This document shows, one piece after another, positions 1-5,717 of a stretch of 9,204 nucleotides of DNA (its first letter is position 1; each line of letters starts with the position of its first letter). The DNA comes from Spirochaetaceae bacterium (GTDB taxonomy: Bacteria > Spirochaetota > Spirochaetia > Treponematales > Breznakiellaceae), in contig JAIRMP010000055.1 of NCBI GenBank assembly GCA_031258615.1, positions 1 through 9,204 of the forward strand. Direction: 5' to 3'. Under the pieces are notes generated by a model. It was not told the DNA's origin. It made no database searches and worked only from the letters and a program-made list of their open reading frames with translations. A program made the translations under genes and the position numbers.

Positions 1-62
1 ACTTTGACGACACCTGGCGCTGGGACGAAAGTATAGGCTATCCCAAATTTATATGGCAGTAA
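1..62 (+). CDS. 3' end of a repeat-type surface protein (partial)
   Basis: Frame 3 is open from the left edge and ends at TAA 60-62, giving FDDTWRWDESIGYPKFIWQ before the stop. The pattern of Trp, then a short acidic stretch, then G-Y-P and an aromatic/Trp end resembles the closing strand of GLUG-type and similar repeat modules in bacterial surface adhesins (W-x-[IR]-D...GYP-x-x-x-W). Only 19 codons are visible, so the assignment rests on a short motif. It converges with the minus-strand lipoprotein gene that ends 28 nt away. No hairpin with a T-tract is visible between the two stops. It could also be a chance open frame, although the tail composition is unusually protein-like. Confidence 0.45.
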   Translation, partial: FDDTWRWDESIGYPKFIWQ

Positions 63-90
63 CACTCCTATCCTGCCACCCTCCGCCTCG

Positions 91-1479
91 TCAATCAGCC
101 TGATAAAAGTAGATTACCGCCGAGGTAGTACTACGTCCCATGACGCGGTTGCCGTCTATGTTTGCGGCGGATATGTGCTCCAAGCGTATGCCGCCGAGTC
201 CGCCCCCTCTATCTATAGTGTACAGAAAGTTCACCGGTATATCGGGGCCGTTTATAGCCTTGAATTTGAGCGTAAAAGCGCCGTCATAGCCGGTTGCAAG
301 ATTCTCGGAGAGGAAGAGGCTCATCTCTACTTTGCCGCGGCCCAAGGCGGCGGCGGGTACAACCGAGAGGGTTAACGGTTCAAAGTTTTCCCAAAGAAAG
401 TCCCGCGCCTCGTTCAAATAAAGGCGTCCGTAACTGTCGCTGGAAAATACAGGCCCTTCTACATATATCCTGTAAAAGAGAGCCTCACGCCGCGTCTCTT
501 CCTGCACTATGAGATCGTCAAGGGATGTCGGAATACTGATGAACAGCACGGTGCGCGAGTCTCCGCTCAACGATGTACCGGATATAGGTCCGCCGGCGTT
601 TCCCGCCGCAAACTGCACGGCAAGAGTCGAGGGAGAGCGCAGAGTCATAGACAGCGTTGTTCCTTCAAAACGCCATGAATGACTGCCCGCCGGACGTATG
701 GCGTTGTACGGAAAAGAAATATCCAGGCCGTCAAGAAAAATATTCGCCGTGCCTGTATCTTCTCCCGGCGAAAAGCCCCAATGCTTTGAAAACGCTTCTA
801 TGTCAATGTTCCCGTTGTCCAGCATTTCTCCGTATACCTCGGCAACCCAGGTCTTGGACAGTACGCTCAACAGTTCCGGGTCGGACTTTTCTTCGGCGGG
901 CGCTTCCACAAAATTCAGCGGCCCCGCCGTATGCTCAAAAAGTTTAAGCCGGTACGAAAAACAGTACCCACTCGTGCCGTCTTCCGTGAGGACGCTGAAC
1001 CATTCACCGGGCAACGGGTCCCCGGTGGTGCTGATAGCGGGGTTTCCCTCGACGAGCCTGATGATTTTGATTACCTCACCTGAACGCAGCCTGTACTTGC
1101 GCCGCGCTCCGTTGTCCGGCGCGTCCCGTATGGGAAGTCCGTCCTGTAGTGTTTCCGCGTACAACAGCGCGTACTCTTCGAATTCTTTGGCGCGTTTTTC
1201 AGCCGCCCGTTTACTCTTTGAAAATTCCAGTTTCGACAAAGGGATTTCTATTTTTTTGTCTTTATCGCCCGGTTTTCTGTACTCAGCGGGAATTCCTACG
1301 ACCCAGACTTTTTCGATGTTGGAATTTATATAAACCGGCAGTATAGTACCCGAAGGAATCCCTTCGTTTTCCTCCGCCCAGAGTAGTATCCCCCACCCGA
1401 GTTTTCCGCGGCAGGAAACGAATATCAGCGCCGTCAACGCGGTAAAAATCAAAAGGCAGTACCGCTCTTTTTTGCCCAC
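91..1479 (-). CDS. Predicted lipoprotein with SH3-like domain (treponemal type)
   Basis: This 462-residue protein starts at GTG 1479-1477, with AGGA at 1490-1487 seven bases upstream. Residues 1-23 form a lipoprotein signal: basic MGKKER, a hydrophobic stretch, and VSC with Cys23 as the likely lipidated residue. Phe at -3 is tolerated in spirochaetal lipoboxes. Residues about 104-182 resemble a bacterial SH3-like domain (LPIRDAP, LRSGEVIKII, GEWFSVLTEDGTSGYCFSY), a fold usually linked to cell-wall or peptide binding. The C-terminal 280 residues look beta-rich and secreted; I cannot assign a family there. The product is probably anchored in the inner or outer membrane facing the periplasm. It lies 73 nt downstream of the galactokinase-like gene on the same strand, with a strong GC hairpin between them, so it may be cotranscribed or separately expressed. 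Its biochemical role is unknown. Confidence 0.75.
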   Translation of the reverse strand: MGKKERYCLLIFTALTALIFVSCRGKLGWGILLWAEENEGIPSGTILPVYINSNIEKVWVVGIPAEYRKPGDKDKKIEIPLSKLEFSKSKRAAEKRAKEFEEYALLYAETLQDGLPIRDAPDNGARRKYRLRSGEVIKIIRLVEGNPAISTTGDPLPGEWFSVLTEDGTSGYCFSYRLKLFEHTAGPLNFVEAPAEEKSDPELLSVLSKTWVAEVYGEMLDNGNIDIEAFSKHWGFSPGEDTGTANIFLDGLDISFPYNAIRPAGSHSWRFEGTTLSMTLRSPSTLAVQFAAGNAGGPISGTSLSGDSRTVLFISIPTSLDDLIVQEETRREALFYRIYVEGPVFSSDSYGRLYLNEARDFLWENFEPLTLSVVPAAALGRGKVEMSLFLSENLATGYDGAFTLKFKAINGPDIPVNFLYTIDRGGGLGGIRLEHISAANIDGNRVMGRSTTSAVIYFYQAD

Positions 1480-1510
1480 AAAAAAATCCTATCAAAAAAT
1501 CAGTGAAAAT

Positions 1511-1546
1511 CGCCGCCCCGCCCGCCGCACGGCGGGCGGGGCGGCG
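1511..1546 (-). terminator. GC hairpin between kinase and lipoprotein genes (terminator or attenuator)
   Basis: A perfect 16-bp stem made only of G and C pairs 1511-1526 with 1531-1546 around a GCAC loop. It begins 7 nt after the kinase stop. Read on the minus strand, it is followed by a T-rich but interrupted stretch (ATTTTCACTGATTTTTT) and then by the ribosome site of the lipoprotein gene. This could be an intrinsic terminator with partial read-through, or an mRNA-stabilising or attenuating hairpin inside an operon. Confidence 0.45.
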
Positions 1547-1552
1547 CATTCC

Positions 1553-2716
1553 TCAATTTGACGCTACCCTGGCCGCCGGCGAAGGCGTTATCTCGTAACT
1601 TACCGGGTGAAAGCCAAAGATTCGCTCGTAATCCTCGAACTTTTTTTCATACTCTTCCACCACGTCGGACCTTATTACCGCGTAGGTGCAGCCGCCAAAG
1701 CCCTTGCCTGTCAGACGCGAGCCTAGTATACCCTGCGTTTCCTGCGCCCGTTTTACGAGCCAGTCTGTTTCAGGGCAGGAAACTTCAAACAAATCCCGCA
1801 GCCCTTCGTGGGAATGGTATATGGCGCGGGCAAATGCATCCCCGTCTTTTTCAGCCAGCGCCTTTTCAACTTCGTGTATACGCATGATTTCCTCTACGAC
1901 AAAGAGGCTGCGCCGCCGCGTTTCCTCGTTCAAAGATCCCATCAAGTCTTCAAGGTCGGATAACGTGTAGTCTCTGAAACTAAAGCCCTGCCGTTTCCTT
2001 GAGAGTATATCAAAACCTTTTTCTATATCTTTACGCCGGAGGAGCAACTCGGGTTCAACGTCAAACATGGGTACGCGGGAGTCGTAAAGCATGATTTTGT
2101 ACTTGGTAAACGGATTCTTTATCTTTGTAACGTTCAACTTTTCCTCGTCTACCACCAAAAAATGGTTTCTTTTGGCGTTCATGATGCAAAGATAGTCTAT
2201 AATCTTGTTTTCACCCTCAAAAAACGCGGTATGCGCGGCGGAAAGGCGGTTCATCAGTTCCTTATCGCCCATATTCGACAGAAAAAACCGCCGCAGGGCG
2301 AGAGCCGAAGCGATTTCCATCGCGGACGATGAGGAAACCGGCAGATTTCTTGGTATATTTCCAAAAATTGTAACATTGATACCACGCACCTTGCAGCCCA
2401 TCTCGGCAAATATGTACAGGGCGGCTTTAACGTAATTAGACCAGCGGTCCTCACGCTTATAACGGAGATTAGCGAGCGTAGTCCGTTTACGTTCCCCGAC
2501 ATCGGCGGAAAAAAAACGCAGCGAGCTGTCTTTACGGAGGCTTATCGCTACCTGAACCGTACGATCTATGCTTGAACTCAGATAGAGCGCGTCATTTAAC
2601 TGACCATGATCGCCTAAATAGTGCAGGCAGCCCGGCGCTTCGCCGACGATGATTTTTTCATCCGCGCCGTGGCCCAACTCGTATTCTTCTCTATGTATGC
2701 TAATAATGTCTTTCAT
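1553..2716 (-). CDS. Galactokinase-like GHMP-family sugar kinase
   Basis: 387 residues, the usual galactokinase length. It starts at ATG 2716-2714 with GAGG at 2728-2725, eight bases upstream. GHMP kinases phosphorylate small hydroxyl substrates with ATP; galactokinase makes galactose-1-phosphate for the cytosolic Leloir pathway. Visible motifs are an N-terminal APG...GDH...ND segment (residues 27-42), a Ser-rich phosphate loop LPVSSSSAM (125-133), a candidate catalytic Asp at IID (Asp174), the galactokinase-like HSHEGLRDLFEVSCPETD (301-318), and the C-terminal GKGFGG (337-342). The N-terminal signature is unusual: canonical galactokinases read PGRVNLIGEHTDYN, whereas this one reads PGCLHYLGDHGQLN. 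The Arg and the sugar-contacting E and D positions are therefore changed, and its substrate may not be galactose. No other galactose gene is in the window. It could be transcribed with the lipoprotein gene downstream. Confidence 0.8.
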   Translation of the reverse strand: MKDIISIHREEYELGHGADEKIIVGEAPGCLHYLGDHGQLNDALYLSSSIDRTVQVAISLRKDSSLRFFSADVGERKRTTLANLRYKREDRWSNYVKAALYIFAEMGCKVRGINVTIFGNIPRNLPVSSSSAMEIASALALRRFFLSNMGDKELMNRLSAAHTAFFEGENKIIDYLCIMNAKRNHFLVVDEEKLNVTKIKNPFTKYKIMLYDSRVPMFDVEPELLLRRKDIEKGFDILSRKRQGFSFRDYTLSDLEDLMGSLNEETRRRSLFVVEEIMRIHEVEKALAEKDGDAFARAIYHSHEGLRDLFEVSCPETDWLVKRAQETQGILGSRLTGKGFGGCTYAVIRSDVVEEYEKKFEDYERIFGFHPVSYEITPSPAARVASN

Positions 2717-2828
2717 CTGTTCAACCTCGCAAGCAAAAACACCGCTTCGCTGTCAAAAATGAACCGTCCCCCAGGGGCGAGTGATAATCCCCACTACGAA
2801 TAACACTCCGAAACGCCTTTAGTAACAA

Positions 2829-2857
2829 ATCTTAACAAATATTTTTTTTTTTTTCAA
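2829..2857 (-). promoter_or_regulatory. Candidate promoter of the galactokinase-like gene
   Basis: On the minus strand TTGAAA (2857-2852) is separated by 17 nt from TAAGAT (2834-2829), a sigma-70-like pair with five and four matches to consensus. The spacer starts within a run of 13 consecutive A residues (2854-2842 on the minus strand). A transcript would start near 2822 and leave an untranslated leader of about 105 nt. This is a pattern match only. Confidence 0.35.
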
Positions 2858-2959
2858 GAAAAAATGTCATGAAGCGCGGCGGGCGTGAGGAATGAGCCTC
2901 CCGGCGGTTAAAAATCCAAAAATAGGCAATGAATTTATGTGTCATTTTGACACACCACC

Positions 2960-2988
2960 TTGACGGGACGCAAGGCGCGCGTTATCCT
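2960..2988 (+). promoter_or_regulatory. Candidate promoter of the nuclease gene
   Basis: TTGACG (2960-2965), a 17-nt spacer and TATCCT (2983-2988) form a sigma-70-like pair. A start near 2995 would place the ATG at 2998 almost at the 5' end of the mRNA, consistent with the absence of a Shine-Dalgarno sequence there. A perfect TTGACA lies just upstream at 2947-2952 but has no -10 box at the right distance. The claim is weak without transcript data. Confidence 0.25.
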
Positions 2989-2997
2989 GTAAAAATC

Positions 2998-3771
2998 ATG
3001 TCGAAAAAAGAAATAATAGAGGAACTTTTCAGGCGATGCAAGGCAAAAGGCAGCCTTGTGTTCGACAATACCCTTGTCAGGGATGTCCTGCGGGAGAGCG
3101 GCTCATCGACAAACCCTTATGACATGACTAAAATTGACGATCTGTCAAAATTGCCGCAGCGCCTCATTGACGAAGGCTGTACCATCGTCCACCTTGGCGA
3201 CGGCAGGCATAAATTTTTGAAATGCCTTGATATAGTCTACCATAAATTTGAATCCATAGACGAAAAAGAAATTATCGAATGGCCGTACCGTCCCAGTATA
3301 CTCAACGATTTTTCTGTTTCGGAATCGAGTGTTTTGTCGCTGGTAAACAACCATAGAATTATACACGATTTTCTCTACCAGGATTTCAGCGCCGCGCCAA
3401 AAATGTACAACAGCGAGCGAAAAAACAACATATATTTTGAGTATTACATCGGCGAAGAAAAAATTAAAGTTGAGAATCTACAGATAGAAATAGATTTAAC
3501 TCTGGAATTCAACGGCTATGTAACCGTTTTTGAAGGAAAAAATACTCCATCTGCTTCATGGCTTGAAAATTGCAATATACTTCAGTTATATTATCCATTC
3601 CGTTATTATTATAATTTGCAAGCGGAAAATAAGCTGTTAATAAATAAATTATCCGCCTGTTATCTTATACGCCGAAAGCATGAAGGAAATTCCATTGTGC
3701 GTTTGTACAATTATACCTTTACGGACCCGCTTAATCTGTCCAGCGTTAAATTACTGAAAAAACGAGAATGA
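2998..3771 (+). CDS. PD-(D/E)XK nuclease, probable type II restriction endonuclease
   Basis: I chose ATG 2998, giving 257 residues. The frame is also open from an ATG at 2929, but that start has only an AGG two bases away and adds 23 residues rich in His, Thr and Gly that look non-native. Residues 1-70 (KKEIIEELFRRCKAKG, LVFDNTLVRDV, TKIDDLSKLP, IVHLGDGRHKF) and a helical segment at 107-130 precede the catalytic core. There EIDLTLEF with Asp166, followed after 12 residues by VFEGKN with Glu179 and Lys181, gives the D...ExK signature of PD-(D/E)XK nucleases. The following QLYYPFRYYY resembles the segment seen after ExK in some type II restriction enzymes. It would cut double-stranded DNA in the cytoplasm. 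No methyltransferase is in the window, so it is an orphan or its partner is elsewhere. It is more AT-rich than its neighbours and its stop codon lies inside a hairpin arm, which suggests acquisition or a trimmed end. Confidence 0.65.
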   Translation: MSKKEIIEELFRRCKAKGSLVFDNTLVRDVLRESGSSTNPYDMTKIDDLSKLPQRLIDEGCTIVHLGDGRHKFLKCLDIVYHKFESIDEKEIIEWPYRPSILNDFSVSESSVLSLVNNHRIIHDFLYQDFSAAPKMYNSERKNNIYFEYYIGEEKIKVENLQIEIDLTLEFNGYVTVFEGKNTPSASWLENCNILQLYYPFRYYYNLQAENKLLINKLSACYLIRRKHEGNSIVRLYNYTFTDPLNLSSVKLLKKRE

Positions 3772-3806
3772 GCCTCCTCGCCGCAAGCGGCGGGGAGGCT
3801 CGTTCT
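3765..3806. terminator. Long hairpin overlapping the nuclease stop codon
   Basis: Positions 3765-3784 pair with 3787-3806, a 20-bp stem with two G-U wobbles, effectively closing on a CAAG tetraloop. The nuclease stop TGA (3769-3771) sits in the left arm. No T-tract follows on the + strand. On the minus strand the stem is followed by CG and then six T residues (3762-3757), so the classical terminator polarity is leftward, although no confident leftward gene enters it. It may work in both directions. Confidence 0.45.
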
Positions 3807-3817
3807 GTAAGGAAATT

Positions 3818-3842
3818 GGATCAAGCGCTTTGCGCTTGATCC
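3818..3842. repeat. Hairpin with GC-TTT-GC apex
   Basis: Arms GGATCAAGCGC (3818-3828) and GCGCTTGATCC (3832-3842) are perfectly complementary around a TTT loop. It directly abuts the next hairpin with no spacing. No T-run follows, so it is not a standard terminator. It belongs to the GC-N3-GC hairpin set described in the findings. Confidence 0.6.
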
Positions 3843-3861
3843 CTCAACGCGTAGCGTTGAG
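3843..3861. repeat. Hairpin with GC-GTA-GC apex
   Basis: Arms CTCAACGC (3843-3850) and GCGTTGAG (3854-3861) pair perfectly around GTA. It starts at the base after the preceding hairpin, forming a tandem pair with unrelated arm sequence but the same apex geometry. Confidence 0.6.
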
Positions 3862-3901
3862 TCGTCTACTACCAGTTTGTTGTTGATGTTACAAATTCGT
3901 A

Positions 3902-3918
3902 CCGCCGCTGAGCGGCGG
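3902..3918. repeat. Hairpin with GC-TGA-GC apex
   Basis: Arms CCGCCGC (3902-3908) and GCGGCGG (3912-3918) pair perfectly around TGA. It lies 40 nt downstream of the tandem hairpin pair, in the same spacer. Confidence 0.55.
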
Positions 3919-4093
3919 GGGAGCAAGACCCTACAGACGGAATAATACAAGCTTAAAAGGTATCCGGTTCATGCTTGCCTTGAGTTTTGGGCAGCATATT
4001 GAGGCCATTTTCAAGCTGCTCAACACTCAGGCTATCCGTGACCTCATTCTCACTAATAATTCCTCTTAATTCTATGCGTTTATTCTGGGTGTG

Positions 4094-4113
4094 AAAACAC
4101 CGGTGTTTTTTTT
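4094..4113 (+). terminator. Palindrome plus T-run upstream of the porin gene
   Basis: AAAACACCGGTGTTTT (4094-4109) is a perfect 16-bp palindrome, and its right half runs into eight consecutive T residues (4106-4113). It could be a weak rightward intrinsic terminator with a CCGG loop. Because it lies just upstream of the likely -10 region of the next gene, it could instead be an operator for a dimeric regulator. The sequence does not decide between the two. Confidence 0.4.
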
Positions 4114-4128
4114 ATGTGAAAATATCGA

Positions 4129-4134
4129 TATACT
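4129..4134 (+). promoter_or_regulatory. Candidate -10 box of the porin gene
   Basis: TATACT (4129-4134) matches the -10 consensus at five of six positions, 23 nt before the ATG at 4158. A second match, TATAGT, lies at 4138-4143. The -35 positions fall in or near the T-run and match poorly, so this is tentative. Confidence 0.25.
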
Positions 4135-4157
4135 TAATATAGTTAAATGGAACTGGG

Positions 4158-5429
4158 ATGAGAAAAGTCATTCATTTTTTCTGTCTGTTTTCTCTTTTAC
4201 CGGCCCTGATCTGGGCTCTGGACATAGATTCGGACGCTTACGGTTCCATAACGGACTACCTGAACAGCATATACGGGATAGACGATAACGCCGGTTTGAC
4301 GGCCTTCCCCATCCTCAATATACCTATAGGCGGACGTTCCGAGGGCATGGCCGGAGCGTATTCCGCCGTCGCGGACGATGTTTCATTCATCGAATTCAAC
4401 CCGGCCGGTTCTTCCATGCTGGCAATTTCCGAGTTGGCCTTCTTTCACAACAACTGGATAGCGGACGCAAAGATTGAAGCCCTCGCGTACGCGGCGCGTT
4501 TTAAAAATTTGGGGATAGGGGCAAGCGGTAAATGGCTGTATGTGCCGTTTACGCAGTACGGCTATTTTGGCGACAGGTTGTCCAAGGGTTACTATTCGGA
4601 AGCGGTCGCCGTGCTGAACGGTTCGTACAATTTGTTTCCCGGCTACTACTTTGGCGGCGTATCGGTGGGCTTCAATTTGAAGGGCGCCTTCCGTTTAGTA
4701 CCGGACTTTGCAGACATTACCGAAGTGGTAACGGCTGGGTCAGGGAAGGAACAGTCGGCGGCATCCGTAATGGCGGATGTCGGCCTTCTCACCCGTTTTA
4801 ATCTGTTCAAATTTTACAACTCCCGCGACCGCAATATGTCGGCGGCCATTGTTGTGCGCAATCTGGGGCCAGCCGCCCTCGGCGACCCGCTCCCAACGGT
4901 TGCCGTTGCCGGTCTCTCGTACCGCCCGATCCGGCCGTTGCTCGTGTCTTTTGACTTCTCGCTGCCTGTAAATATGCTGGACTTTAACTTGTCCGAAAAA
5001 CCTTACTGGGCGGCGGGCGTTTCCGTAACGGCAACCAGCTTCCTGTCCATGCGGGCCGGCCTGCTGATGAAGGCGGGCAACATACGCGCCGTAATAGGCA
5101 GTGCCGTCTCCCTTCAATACATCAGCCTGGACGTAAACTATACGCTTGACTTGCTTACACAGATACAGCCGTTGAACCGCGTCGCCCTGGGTATCCGCTT
5201 CGATCTCGGCGATAACGGCCGTAAATCAACCAGCGATCTTTTGGACCAGTATTACCTTGCCGGTCTGGACGCATACTCTGCCGCCAGGGACGACGAGGCC
5301 CGTATACTGTTTGAAAAGGCGCTGGAGATAGACCCCCGCTTTGAACCAGCCATTGAAGCGTTGAAATCGCTTGCCAACTATGAACAACTGAACAACCGCA
5401 TCAACGAGATGCGCCGCCTCCAATACTAG
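4158..5429 (+). CDS. UPF0164 / FadL-like outer-membrane protein with C-terminal TPR
   Basis: 423 residues starting at ATG 4158, with a weak GGA six bases upstream. Residues 1-20 (MRKVIHFFCLFSLLPALIWA) are a Sec signal with likely cleavage before LDIDSD. The segment PILNIPIGGRSEGMAGAYSAVADDVSFIEFNPAGSS is split in the protein into PIGGRSEGMAGAYSA and DDVSFIEFNPAGSS; this N-terminal signature is shared by UPF0164 proteins and FadL/PorV-type barrels. The remaining 300 residues alternate polar and hydrophobic positions with many aromatics, as expected of a beta-barrel. In Treponema pallidum this family (for example TP0548 and TP0865) is modelled as FadL-like transporters of hydrophobic nutrients. 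Residues about 365-398 (AGLDAYSAARDDEARILFEKA...EIDPRFEPAIEAL) form one TPR after the barrel, probably periplasmic. It appears to be a single-gene unit. Transport of fatty acids is inferred from the family, not shown here. Confidence 0.8.
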   Translation: MRKVIHFFCLFSLLPALIWALDIDSDAYGSITDYLNSIYGIDDNAGLTAFPILNIPIGGRSEGMAGAYSAVADDVSFIEFNPAGSSMLAISELAFFHNNWIADAKIEALAYAARFKNLGIGASGKWLYVPFTQYGYFGDRLSKGYYSEAVAVLNGSYNLFPGYYFGGVSVGFNLKGAFRLVPDFADITEVVTAGSGKEQSAASVMADVGLLTRFNLFKFYNSRDRNMSAAIVVRNLGPAALGDPLPTVAVAGLSYRPIRPLLVSFDFSLPVNMLDFNLSEKPYWAAGVSVTATSFLSMRAGLLMKAGNIRAVIGSAVSLQYISLDVNYTLDLLTQIQPLNRVALGIRFDLGDNGRKSTSDLLDQYYLAGLDAYSAARDDEARILFEKALEIDPRFEPAIEALKSLANYEQLNNRINEMRRLQY

Positions 5430-5536
5430 GCAGGCAGGCCAGCCTGCACCAAACGTACGCCAGTGGCGGAGGAGTCGTCCTTGTGAGTCGCTAAGCGTGA
5501 AAGAGAACGGTTACGCACTTCGGCAGAGTAGGCCAT
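5426..5536 (-). CDS. Possible 36-residue small protein
   Basis: ATG 5536-5534 to TAG 5428-5426 encodes a small basic protein beginning MAYSAEVRNRSLSRLATHKD and ending VRLVQAGLPA. A G-rich AAGGGGG touches the ATG directly, which is too close for a normal ribosome site. The frame overlaps the stop codon of the convergent porin gene by two bases. The composition looks coding-like, but it could be part of a spread intergenic element or a decayed gene. I recognise no domain. Confidence 0.3.
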   Translation of the reverse strand: MAYSAEVRNRSLSRLATHKDDSSATGVRLVQAGLPA

Positions 5537-5652
5537 CCCCCTTCACTATTCGCTAAGAAGGGGTGCGCAATTTCCCCACCGTTTTCGCAAACCGCCACCG
5601 TTATCGCCGCGCCCCCCTACGGCCGCACTTCGTTGCGTCCTACCCCCTCTCC

Positions 5653-5670
5653 TAGGGGCTGCCGCCCCTA
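5653..5670. repeat. Hairpin TAGGGGC/GCCCCTA
   Basis: Perfect 7-bp arms at 5653-5659 and 5664-5670 surround TGCC. On the minus strand it is preceded by GGGGTTT and followed by GGAGAGGGGG, and no T-run follows in either direction. It may be part of a dispersed GC-rich intergenic element. Confidence 0.45.
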
Positions 5671-5694
5671 AAACCCCGCTCCCTCACCAACGGT

Positions 5695-5717
5695 AGGAGT
5701 TTGCTACGCAAATTCCT
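5695..5717. repeat. Hairpin with GC-TAC-GC apex
   Basis: AGGAGTTTGC (5695-5704) pairs with GCAAATTCCT (5708-5717) around TAC, with one G-U wobble. Its last two bases are shared with the first two of the next hairpin, so the two cannot both be fully formed. Confidence 0.55.

Larger units (their letters stand above)
3772..4157. other. Spacer between nuclease and porin genes, with small-ORF remnants
   Basis: This 386-nt stretch has no convincing full gene. Its first 150 nt carry the hairpins listed separately. Between 3953 and 4111 both strands stay open. On the minus strand 52 codons end at TAA 3955-3953 with a hydrophilic sequence (SVEQLENGLNMLPKTQGK then HEPDTF), but there is no ATG, GTG or TTG near its beginning, so it could be the tail of a decayed gene. 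On the + strand ATG 3971 to TAA 4069 gives 32 codons (MLALSFGQHIEAIFKLL...) with AAAAGG ten bases upstream. Neither resembles a family I know. A reading of 3711-3950 on the minus strand runs through the hairpins and is treated as spurious. Confidence 0.35.

Noticed and set aside
698..1333. 211-codon + strand ORF
   Set aside because: It is antisense to the lipoprotein gene, Ser/Pro/Arg-rich, with no domain; the minus-strand reading has a signal peptide and an SH3-like domain.
1283..1549. 88-codon minus-strand ORF starting in the GC hairpin
   Set aside because: It overlaps the lipoprotein start in another frame, and its Arg/Ala/Gly-rich beginning simply reads the GC stem.
2929..2997. Upstream start ATG 2929 for the nuclease
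   Set aside because: AGG is only two bases from that ATG, the added 23 residues look non-native, and the conserved-looking N-terminus begins at MSKKE.
3818..3861. Possible CRISPR array or tandem repeats
   Set aside because: Adjacent hairpins have different arm sequences and no regularly spaced direct repeats are present.
3711..3950. 79-codon minus-strand ORF
   Set aside because: It runs antisense through the nuclease end and three hairpins, and shows no domain, ribosome site or plausible composition.
5580..5690. G-quadruplex on the minus strand
   Set aside because: G-runs of four to six exist, but the gaps between most of them exceed typical loop lengths and one contains a competing hairpin.
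5430..5700. Structural RNA gene such as SRP, RNase P or tmRNA
   Set aside because: None of the conserved core motifs of these RNAs is present on either strand; only short unrelated stems are seen.
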